Shown: positions 8,944 to 15,513 of the stretch, in pieces | Layout: each line of letters opens with the position of its first letter | Numbering within the stretch: the first letter of the stretch is position 1 | From: Flavobacteriales bacterium | Lineage (GTDB): Bacteria; Bacteroidota; Bacteroidia; Flavobacteriales; BACL11 | DNA: 17,642 bases | Assembly (NCBI GenBank): GCA_002728175.1 | Contig: PBVH01000009.1 | Location: forward strand, 1-17,642 | Direction: 5' to 3' | The notes under the pieces: generated by a model | Databases searched by the model: none | Told to the model about the DNA's origin: nothing | What the model saw: the letters and a program-made list of their open reading frames with translations, nothing else | Position numbers and translations under genes: made by a program

Positions 8944-8959
8944 TGCACATATCGTGCCA
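8944..8959 (-). promoter_or_regulatory. Candidate sigma-54 (-24/-12) promoter of groES-groEL
   Basis: Read on the minus strand, the sequence is TGGCACG-ATAT-GTGCA. The sigma-54 consensus is TGGCACG-N4-TTGCA, so there is one mismatch, with the invariant GG and GC and their 10-base spacing intact. Transcription would start about 12 bases past the GC, near 8933, leaving a leader of about 20 bases before the groES ATG. I see no convincing Bacteroidota housekeeping -7 element (TAnnTTTG) in the same gap. Alternatively, the site is part of an imperfect dyad (TATTGCAC 8941-8948 and GTGCCATA 8954-8961, 7 of 8 paired) and could be a repressor operator. It does not match the HrcA CIRCE element. Confidence 0.6.
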
Positions 8960-8992
8960 TAATTTTATTTTATGTAAAAATGTCAGTTTAGC

Positions 8993-9328
8993 TTATTCAG
9001 CTCTTTCTTCCGGAAGATTTTCAATAATAGGGTTTATTTCATCAGTTCTAGATTCATCAATAAGTTCTTCAGCTTTAATCGATGAATTCTCATCTTTTTC
9101 TCTTGGAATAGCAAAATTAGAAAGTAAACTTAATGAGATTAAAACAATTGCTAAAGTCCATGTAGATTTCTCTAAAAAATCAGTAGTTTTTTTTGCACCC
9201 ATTATCTGGTTACCACTACCTCCTCCAAATGTCGATGATAATCCGCCGCCTTTTGGATTTTGTATTAATACTATAAGCACTAGTAGAATTGATGTAATGA
9301 TTATTACAATAGAAAATACAGTATACAT
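8993..9328 (-). CDS. secG: SecG, preprotein translocase subunit
   Basis: SecG is the small accessory subunit of the SecYEG channel in the cytoplasmic membrane. The 111-residue product has the expected two membrane segments (about residues 3-22 and 55-75) separated by the family loop LIQNPKGGGLSSTFGGG (20-36) and MGAKKTTDFLEKSTW, which is the SecG hallmark. The C-terminal 35 residues are hydrophilic and acidic, as in other Bacteroidota SecG proteins. Its ATG shares one base with the stop codon of the upstream TPR gene (TAATG), implying coupled translation. Confidence 0.95.
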   Translation of the reverse strand: MYTVFSIVIIITSILLVLIVLIQNPKGGGLSSTFGGGSGNQIMGAKKTTDFLEKSTWTLAIVLISLSLLSNFAIPREKDENSSIKAEELIDESRTDEINPIIENLPEERAE

Positions 9329-9948
9329 TATTTTTGATTTTTAATTAGTTTAATTTTTTCTGCAAAGAAAGTACTTTTTTGTGGATATTTCAAAATTAAT
9401 TTTTCATAAGCTGATATAGCCTGATCAAAATGTCCTTGTTTTAGATAGACTTCTGCTAAAGTTGGTGTAATTAGATTGTTATTATGTTGGACTGATTTTT
9501 TTGCAGCGGTTGTTGGTTTAAAAAACTCTTCATGTTTTTTAATTTTTATTTCATGTTCATGATCAATAAAATTATTGATTAGTTTATCTTCAGAACTATA
9601 GTTTCGTATTTTTTTTATTTTTGTTAATGATAACCATTCTGAAAATGAATGTGTATCATTTTCTTCAAAGTTTAAAGGCGTTTCATTTAATATTGTATCA
9701 TTATTTTTTACGTTATTGTTTCTTTCTTTACTCTTAATAAGCAAAAAAAGTTTTTTTCTGTTTCTAGAATATGCGGCGGCTTTTTTAATCTGTTCATCAT
9801 ATCTAATACTTTTAATATTAAGTAAGCCTTTTGAGAGAAGTATTTGACTAGTCTGAAAAAAAGGATATTTGAAGTTTATTTCTTCAAGTTTAGCGATTTC
9901 TTTATCTTGAATAAGATCAAAATTCTTTAAAATATTATTTATTTTCAT
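9328..9948 (-). CDS. Small TPR-like protein of the lptE-secG locus, function unknown
   Basis: The product is 206 residues and hydrophilic, with no signal peptide or membrane segment, so it is probably cytoplasmic. The C-terminal part (about residues 160-195: TLAEVYLKQGHFDQAISAYEKLILKYPQK) is a clear tetratricopeptide-type helix pair. The N-terminal part (KNFDLIQDKEIAKLEEINFKYPFFQTSQILLSKGLL) looks helical and may hold a degenerate repeat. The middle is rich in Lys, Asn and Glu. The frame extends to a TTG at 9954, but the ATG at 9948 forms a TAATG overlap with the lptE stop, as seen elsewhere in this operon, so I use it. TPRs usually mediate protein contacts; no partner can be read from the sequence. 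Proteins of this type at this position are, to my knowledge, common in the phylum but uncharacterised. Confidence 0.85.
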   Translation of the reverse strand: MKINNILKNFDLIQDKEIAKLEEINFKYPFFQTSQILLSKGLLNIKSIRYDEQIKKAAAYSRNRKKLFLLIKSKERNNNVKNNDTILNETPLNFEENDTHSFSEWLSLTKIKKIRNYSSEDKLINNFIDHEHEIKIKKHEEFFKPTTAAKKSVQHNNNLITPTLAEVYLKQGHFDQAISAYEKLILKYPQKSTFFAEKIKLIKNQK

Positions 9949-10454
9949 TACCAATTGATTACAGCTTTATTAAATATATCTTCAACTAATTGATCTGTAA
10001 TTAGTTCAACTAGTTCAATTTCTACCTCGTTTAAATTTGATAAACCATCAAAATCTGAGTATCTTGTGAAAGATGTTTCATAATTATACTTATCAGAAAC
10101 ACTATTGGTATATTTGACTTTGACAGTAATACTTAGTCTATTTTGACTTGTAGTTTCGTTTGCTTTTAATGATATAGGTTTAATTTCATAATTTTCAATA
10201 GATCCAATAAAGTTTAAATCAGCATCTTTATTAATTAAGTTTAAATTAGTTTGTTCCAAAAAAATATCTCTTAGTTTTTCTGATATCGTTTGTTGTAAAC
10301 TTGGAATAGAGTTTGAAGTATTATTTGTGAATGTTGTTATTTTGACTGAAGATGATCCAACAGGAATAGATGCTCCATTAAAAGAATATATGTTACACGA
10401 AACAATAAAAATTAAAGAAAATACTAACATAAAATAATTTAGTATACATCTCAT
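9948..10454 (-). CDS. lptE: LptE-like LPS-assembly lipoprotein
   Basis: LptE-type lipoproteins plug the LptD barrel that inserts lipopolysaccharide into the outer membrane. The 168-residue product begins with a lipoprotein signal peptide: a hydrophobic core, then FIVSC with the lipidated Cys at residue 20, followed by YSFNGASIPVGSSSVKITTFTNNTS. A YSFNG-type start, then a short beta strand, a helix with SLQQTISEKLRDIF and a strand-rich remainder fit the small LptE fold seen in Bacteroidota. The family is poorly conserved, so the call rests on these features and on the position after the sigma-54 activator. The ATG overlaps that gene's stop by 4 bases (ATGA), and the stop overlaps the TPR gene by 1 base. 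Confidence 0.82.
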   Translation of the reverse strand: MRCILNYFMLVFSLIFIVSCNIYSFNGASIPVGSSSVKITTFTNNTSNSIPSLQQTISEKLRDIFLEQTNLNLINKDADLNFIGSIENYEIKPISLKANETTSQNRLSITVKVKYTNSVSDKYNYETSFTRYSDFDGLSNLNEVEIELVELITDQLVEDIFNKAVINW

Positions 10455-11605
10455 ATGCCAAATTCTTTTAGTTTTCTATATAGTGTTCTTTCAGAAATCC
10501 CTAGCTCAGATGATGCGTTTTTTCTATTTCCTTTATGTTTTTTGAGGCACTTTTCAATTAATATTTTTTCTTGATCAAATAATGATAATGTTTCTTGAGA
10601 TTCAATTGATTTTTGATCACTTAAAATTAAATCATTTTCTTCTAAAACATGTGAATTATCTGCTTCAATTATATCAAGTTTGTTTTTGCCTTTAATTAAA
10701 TCTTCAGTAATCGCCTTCAATTCATTTAATTCTCTTTTCATATCGAAAAGAACTTTATATAAGATATCTCTTTCAGAAATATCTTCTTTATTATCTTTTT
10801 TAAATAAAATTGGGGTTTTTGTTAAGTTTTTTGGCAGTAAATCTTCAAGAACCTCTTTATTAATTAATCTTTCTTTTTCTGTTACAGAAAGTTGAGTTAC
10901 AAAGTTTTTAAGTTGTCGAATATTGCCAGGCCAATTATAGTTTTGTAGAGCTAATACTGCTTCTTCGGTAAGTTTAACAGGAGGAGTTTTGTAATTTTCG
11001 GCAAAATCTGAAGAAAATTTTCTAAACAACAGATGAATATCTTTACCTCTATTTCTCAATGGAGGCATTTGAATGCTGACTGTATTTAATCTGTAAAATA
11101 AATCTTCACGAAATTCTCCTTTTTTGACAGCTTCAATCATATTTACATTAGTTGCTGCTATAATTCTAACATTTGTTGTTAATGGTTTTGATGCACCAAC
11201 TTTGATAAATTCTCCATTTTCTAAAACTCTTAACAATCTAGCTTGAGTTGATAGGGGAAGTTCACCTACTTCGTCTAAAAAAATTGTTCCATCATTTGCA
11301 GCTTCAAAATAACCTTTTCTTTTTTCATGAGCTCCAGTGAAAGATCCTTTTTCATGCCCAAACAATTCACTATCAATTGTTCCTTCTGGAATTGCACCAC
11401 AATTAACTGCAATATATGCGTTATGTTTTCTGTGACTATTTTGATGAATTAACTTAGGGATACTTTCTTTACCAGTACCACTTTCACCAATAATAAGAAC
11501 AGAAATATCTGTTGGGCTAACTTGTAGAGCAACATTTATAGCTTCGTCTAGCTGACTATCATTACCAATTATTCCAAATTGTTTTTTTACTTGTAAAATA
11601 TTCAT
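10451..11605 (-). CDS. Sigma-54-dependent transcriptional activator without sensor domain
   Basis: This is a bacterial enhancer-binding protein that uses ATP hydrolysis to open sigma-54 promoters. From the ATG at 11605 it is 384 residues. The AAA+ domain begins almost at once: Walker A GESGTGKE (40-47), the sigma-54 contact loop as GSFTGA (87-92, usually GAFTGA), Walker B GTIFLDEVGEL (106-116), the FREDLFYRL region (165-173) and NWPGNIRQLKN (224-234). After a charged linker (about 262-340), a Fis-type helix-turn-helix closes the protein (about 354-384, NRKNASSELGISERTLYRKL). There is no receiver, GAF or PAS domain, so control must come from a partner protein or from expression level, as in PspF. 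The frame reaches a TTG at 11623 inside miaB; the ATG, one base after the miaB stop, is better. Confidence 0.95.
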   Translation of the reverse strand: MNILQVKKQFGIIGNDSQLDEAINVALQVSPTDISVLIIGESGTGKESIPKLIHQNSHRKHNAYIAVNCGAIPEGTIDSELFGHEKGSFTGAHEKRKGYFEAANDGTIFLDEVGELPLSTQARLLRVLENGEFIKVGASKPLTTNVRIIAATNVNMIEAVKKGEFREDLFYRLNTVSIQMPPLRNRGKDIHLLFRKFSSDFAENYKTPPVKLTEEAVLALQNYNWPGNIRQLKNFVTQLSVTEKERLINKEVLEDLLPKNLTKTPILFKKDNKEDISERDILYKVLFDMKRELNELKAITEDLIKGKNKLDIIEADNSHVLEENDLILSDQKSIESQETLSLFDQEKILIEKCLKKHKGNRKNASSELGISERTLYRKLKEFGI

Positions 11606-11606
11606 T

Positions 11607-13037
11607 TTAAATAATTTCTCCAATTAGTGTTGCAGATGTACAATCTTTAATTTTAACATTAACATAATCACCAACTTTTTTCTCTCCTTTTTCAAAAACA
11701 ACTGTAGCATTGTGTGTTGTTCTTCCGTAATAAAATTTAATAGATTTTTTAGATATTCCTTCGATTAACACTTTGTATGTTTTGCCAATTCTTTTTTTCA
11801 TATGCATAAGAGAGTGTTCTCTTTGTTTTGAAATAATTTCAGTTAATCTTCTTTGTTTGATTTTTTCATGAACATTATCGATCAATTTTTTAGCTGCTGG
11901 AGTATTTGGCCTCTCAGAATATTTAAACATATATCCATAGTCATATTTAACAATATCCATTAACGAAAGTGTTTCTAAATGATCTTTTTCTGTTTCATTG
12001 CAAAATCCAGCAATCATATCCATAGAAATTGCGCAATCTGGAATTTTATTTTTTATTTTTTTTATTAAATTTAGATATTCCTTTCTACTGTATCCTCTGT
12101 TCATTAGCTTTAGTATTTTACTACTTCCAGATTGTACTGGAAGATGTATATAATCGCAAATATTTTTATGTTTTGAAATTATATCAATAACCTGATCAGT
12201 CATATCCTGAGGATTTGATGTAGAAAATCGAATTCTTAAATCAGGGTTAATTTTTGCAACTTCATCCAATAATTTTGCGAAATTCCATACTTTTTTTTGA
12301 TCAACTGTTGTATTTTTATAATCTTTTTTTGCTCCACCACCATACCACAAGTATGAGTCAACATTTTGACCTAACAACGTAACTTCTTTGTATCCTAATT
12401 TTATTAATTCTTCACACTCTTTAATAATACTTTTTGGATCACGACTTCTCTCTCTTCCTCTAGTATATGGAACAACACAAAAAGTACACATATTATCACA
12501 TCCTCTTGTAATTGAGACAAAAGCAGTAACACCATTTCCTGATAATCTAATAGGGTTAATATCTGCATATGTTTCTTCTAACGATAAAAACACATTAATT
12601 CCTTTTTTACCATCCTCTATTTCCTTAACTAATTTAGGTAAATCTCTGTAAGCATCAGGTCCTACCACAATATCAACCAATTTTTCTTGATCTAAAAGTT
12701 TTTCTTTTAGTCTTTCAGCCATACAACCTAAGACTCCCACTGTCATTTTTTTATTATATTTTTTTTTGACAGATTGAAAATATTTTAATCTATTTCTAAC
12801 TGTTTGTTCTGCTTTATCTCTTATTGAACAAGTGTTTATCAAAACTAGATCAGCTTCCTCTAATGTTTTGGTAGTGCGAAAACCTTCTCTACTTAAAACA
12901 GATGCTACAATTTCACTATCAGAAAAATTCATTTGACATCCGTAACTTTCAATATACATTTTTTTATTACCGACGTTTTTGAATTCTTTTTTTAAAGCAG
13001 TTCCCTGTATTTTTTCATTTAATACTTTGTCAAACAT
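11607..13037 (-). CDS. miaB: MiaB, tRNA methylthiotransferase (ms2i6A37)
   Basis: MiaB is a radical SAM enzyme with two iron-sulfur clusters that adds a methylthio group to i6A at position 37 of tRNAs reading UNN codons. The 476-residue product shows the N-terminal UPF0004 domain with three cluster cysteines (C34 in SYGCQMN, C70 in NTCSIRDKAE, C105 in GCMAER). The radical SAM motif follows as RGCDNMCTFC (C180, C184, C187), then VVPYTRGRERSRD. A TRAM domain occupies about the last 65 residues (GKTYKVLIEGISKKS onward). The SYGCQMN and VVPYTRGRE motifs fit MiaB better than MtaB or RimO. It is the first gene of the minus-strand operon, with a candidate promoter just upstream. Confidence 0.96.
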   Translation of the reverse strand: MFDKVLNEKIQGTALKKEFKNVGNKKMYIESYGCQMNFSDSEIVASVLSREGFRTTKTLEEADLVLINTCSIRDKAEQTVRNRLKYFQSVKKKYNKKMTVGVLGCMAERLKEKLLDQEKLVDIVVGPDAYRDLPKLVKEIEDGKKGINVFLSLEETYADINPIRLSGNGVTAFVSITRGCDNMCTFCVVPYTRGRERSRDPKSIIKECEELIKLGYKEVTLLGQNVDSYLWYGGGAKKDYKNTTVDQKKVWNFAKLLDEVAKINPDLRIRFSTSNPQDMTDQVIDIISKHKNICDYIHLPVQSGSSKILKLMNRGYSRKEYLNLIKKIKNKIPDCAISMDMIAGFCNETEKDHLETLSLMDIVKYDYGYMFKYSERPNTPAAKKLIDNVHEKIKQRRLTEIISKQREHSLMHMKKRIGKTYKVLIEGISKKSIKFYYGRTTHNATVVFEKGEKKVGDYVNVKIKDCTSATLIGEII

Positions 13038-13055
13038 TTCAAATTATAATAAATA

Positions 13056-13063
13056 CAAAAATA
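13056..13063 (-). promoter_or_regulatory. Candidate -7 element of the miaB operon
   Basis: On the minus strand this reads TATTTTTG, an exact fit to the Bacteroidota -7 consensus TAnnTTTG, and it would give a leader of about 10-15 bases before the miaB ATG at 13037. A proper TTG at -33 is missing; the best placed triplet is CTG (13085-13083) at a spacing of 19. In such AT-rich DNA the match could arise by chance. Confidence 0.35.
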
Positions 13064-13093
13064 AAAAAAACTGACAATATGACAGTTTTTTTT
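13063..13093. repeat. Inverted repeat with A/T-run arms in the miaB-topA spacer
   Basis: Arms AAAAAAAACTG (13063-13073) and CAGTTTTTTTT (13083-13093) flank a 9-base loop. The shape is that of a weak terminator, since each strand has a T-run after a short GC-containing stem. It lies between divergent genes, however, where no known transcript needs ending. It overlaps the last base of the candidate miaB -7 element, so it could be an attenuator, an operator or the end of a short antisense RNA. Confidence 0.5.
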
Positions 13094-13098
13094 TCATT

Positions 13099-13130
13099 TT
13101 ATATTATATATAATATAAGTTAATTTAACT
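13099..13130. repeat. Two adjacent palindromes in the miaB-topA spacer
   Basis: Bases 13099-13118 form a perfect 20-base palindrome made only of A and T. It is followed at once by a second dyad, AGTTAA-T-TTAACT (13118-13130), whose first base is shared with it. Together with the inverted repeat at 13063-13093 they fill much of the 151-base divergent promoter region. They could be regulator binding sites or a cruciform-prone segment. A pure A/T palindrome of this length can also occur by chance in such DNA. Confidence 0.5.
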
Positions 13131-13165
13131 TTCTTTTTTGTCTTTTATATTTTAAAAAAGTTCAT

Positions 13166-13173
13166 TTACTTTG
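13166..13173 (+). promoter_or_regulatory. Weak candidate -7 element for topA
   Basis: TTACTTTG matches 7 of 8 defined or free positions of TAnnTTTG and would place the start of transcription about 10 bases before the topA ATG at 13189. The nearest upstream TTG (13138-13140) is 25 bases away, slightly too far for a standard -33 element. This is a weak prediction. Confidence 0.25.
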
Positions 13174-13188
13174 TAAAAAAATTGATAT

Positions 13189-15513
13189 ATGAAAAATTTG
13201 GTGATAGTTGAGTCTCCAGCAAAAAAAAATATTATACAAGGTTTTTTAGGTTCAGACTATGTAGTGGAATCAAGTATTGGTCATATAAGAGATTTGCCTA
13301 AAAAGGGAGGTATGGCAATAGATACAAATAACGGTTTTATTCCAAATTATGTAGTTCCTGAAGATAAAAAAAAGGTTGTAAGCCATTTGAAAAATATAGC
13401 CAAAAAAACACAAACTGTTTGGTTAGCTACTGATGAAGATAGAGAGGGTGAGGCAATAGCTTGGCATTTAATGCAAGTTTTAAAATTAGATCCATCTAAA
13501 ACAAAGAGAATTGTTTTTCACGAAATAACAAAAAAAGCTATCATGAATGCAGTTGAAAATCCAAGAAAGCTAAATGATAATCTGGTAAGCGCTCAACAAG
13601 CCAGAAGAGTATTAGACAGATTAGTTGGATTTGAGCTTTCGCCAGTTTTGTGGAGAAAAGTTAAACAAGGTTTATCTGCCGGTAGAGTTCAATCTGTTGC
13701 TGTACGATTGATTGTCGAGCGTGAACAAGAAATAAATAATTTTAAATCATTATCCTCATTTAAGACAACTGCTTTATTTCAAAACAAAAATAGAGAATCA
13801 TTAAAGGCAGAATTACCTCAAAAATTTGAAAAGTATGAGGATGCATATCAATTTATTTCTAGCTGTAAAGAATCTAACTTTTCTATTAGTTCATTAGAAA
13901 AGAAACCTTCAAAAAAATCTCCATCAGCGCCATTTACAACTTCAACATTACAACAAGAAGCTTCTAGAAAACTTAATTATTCAGTAAGTCAAACAATGAC
14001 GATTGCTCAAAAATTATACGAGCAAGGATTTATAACTTACATGAGAACTGATAGTGTGAATTTATCTGAAGATTCATTAAATGATATTAAAAATGAAATT
14101 ACTAATAATTTTGGAGAAAAATATTATAAAAGGAGAGTATTTACAAAAAAAATCAAAGGAGCACAGGAAGCGCATGAAGCTATAAGACCCTCATATATTA
14201 GTAAAAGCAATTTAAATATTGATGCATCTCAACAAAAATTATATGATTTGATTCGAAAAAGAACTTTAGCATCTCAAATGTCTGAAGCAAAGCTTGATCG
14301 AACAACAGTAAAAATTAAGAATTCTAATAATTCTAGTTTTTTTGTTGCCAAGGGTGAGGTGATAGTATTTGAAGGATTTATGAAAGTTTATATAGAAAGT
14401 AAAGATGATAATGATGGTGCTGATAAAAAAGGTGTATTACCATCTTTAAAAGTAGGTGAAGTTATTAAATTAGTTGAAGCCAACGCGTCTGAGGTTTTTT
14501 CACGACCACCGGCTAGATATACAGAAGCTAGTTTAGTAAAAAAAATGGAAGAGTTAGGTATAGGAAGACCATCAACTTATGCTGCAACAATTACAACTGT
14601 ACAAAAACGTGGCTATGTTGAAAAAGAAAATCGTGAAGGAGAAGAAAGAAAGTCCAAAATAATTAGCCTGTCTAATTTTGAAGTTAAGGAAATAGAAAAA
14701 AATGTTTTGATTGGTACTGAAAAACAAAAACTGTTTCCAACGGATATTGGAATTGTAGTCACTGATTTTTTAATTGAGCATTTTTCAAACGTTATGCAAT
14801 ATTCTTTCACTGCATCAGTAGAGAATGAGTTTGATGAAATTGCTGAGGGAAAAAAAGTATGGAATGAAATGATAGGATCTTTTTATCAAAATTTTCATGA
14901 GAAAGTTGAAGATGTAATTGGTAATGTTGAAAAAGCCTCTGGAGAAAGGTATCTTGGTGAAGATCCAGTAACAGGTCATAAAGTAACAGCTAGAATAGGT
15001 CCGTTTGGTGCTATGGTTCAAATTGGTGAAAAGCAAGAAAATTCAGAAGCACCAAAGCCAAAATTTGCTTCCTTACTTAAAGGACAAAAAATTCAAACTA
15101 TTAGTTTAAGCGAAGCTTTAGATTTATTTAAATTACCGAGAATTGTTGGTGAATGGAAAGGAAAGGATATTGTTGCCTCTATTGGAAGATTTGGACCTTA
15201 TTTAAGATATGACGGGAAATTCACATCTATAAAGAAATCTGATAACGAGGAACCACTAACAATATCTTTAGAAAAATCTAAAGAACTAATAGAGTTAAAA
15301 ATGAAAGCTGATAAAGAAAGAATTATAGCAAATTTTGAGGGAGATCCTCATGTTCAGGTTTTGAACGGAAGATACGGTCCATTTATTCAGATTTCTTCTG
15401 AAGGAAAGAAAAAAATTAATGTAAAAATACCCAAAGATTCTGATCCAAAGGAATTATCCAGAGATGAATGTATTGATCTAATGAATAATCAGCTAAAAGT
15501 TAAAAAGAAGTGA
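13189..15513 (+). CDS. topA: TopA, type IA DNA topoisomerase I
   Basis: TopA relaxes negative supercoils by cutting one strand through a tyrosine link. The 774-residue product has the Toprim domain with catalytic Glu8 in IVESPAKK and the metal site TDEDREGEAIAWHL (81-94). These are followed by QQARRVLDRLVGFELSPVLW (136-155), SAGRVQSVAVRLIVERE (163-179) and the active site FITYMRTDSVNLS with Tyr284. AHEAIRPS (328-335) and FSRPPARYTEASLVKKMEELGIGRPSTYA (437-465) complete the core. The C-terminal part has no Cys4 zinc ribbons. Instead it carries repeated GxFGP-type modules (GPFGAMVQIGE, GRFGPYLRYDGKF, GRYGPFIQIS), as seen in Bacteroidota enzymes. It shares a 4-base GTGA overlap with the next gene. 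Confidence 0.97.
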   Translation: MKNLVIVESPAKKNIIQGFLGSDYVVESSIGHIRDLPKKGGMAIDTNNGFIPNYVVPEDKKKVVSHLKNIAKKTQTVWLATDEDREGEAIAWHLMQVLKLDPSKTKRIVFHEITKKAIMNAVENPRKLNDNLVSAQQARRVLDRLVGFELSPVLWRKVKQGLSAGRVQSVAVRLIVEREQEINNFKSLSSFKTTALFQNKNRESLKAELPQKFEKYEDAYQFISSCKESNFSISSLEKKPSKKSPSAPFTTSTLQQEASRKLNYSVSQTMTIAQKLYEQGFITYMRTDSVNLSEDSLNDIKNEITNNFGEKYYKRRVFTKKIKGAQEAHEAIRPSYISKSNLNIDASQQKLYDLIRKRTLASQMSEAKLDRTTVKIKNSNNSSFFVAKGEVIVFEGFMKVYIESKDDNDGADKKGVLPSLKVGEVIKLVEANASEVFSRPPARYTEASLVKKMEELGIGRPSTYAATITTVQKRGYVEKENREGEERKSKIISLSNFEVKEIEKNVLIGTEKQKLFPTDIGIVVTDFLIEHFSNVMQYSFTASVENEFDEIAEGKKVWNEMIGSFYQNFHEKVEDVIGNVEKASGERYLGEDPVTGHKVTARIGPFGAMVQIGEKQENSEAPKPKFASLLKGQKIQTISLSEALDLFKLPRIVGEWKGKDIVASIGRFGPYLRYDGKFTSIKKSDNEEPLTISLEKSKELIELKMKADKERIIANFEGDPHVQVLNGRYGPFIQISSEGKKKINVKIPKDSDPKELSRDECIDLMNNQLKVKKK

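Noticed and set aside
8913..8992. HrcA/CIRCE operator in front of groES
   Set aside because: CIRCE needs TTAGCACTC-N9-GAGTGCTAA; the dyad here has different arms and a 5-base spacer.
8943..9344. Open frame of 133 codons on the plus strand opposite secG
   Set aside because: secG is clearly real on the other strand, and this frame would run across the groES promoter region; no motif is seen.
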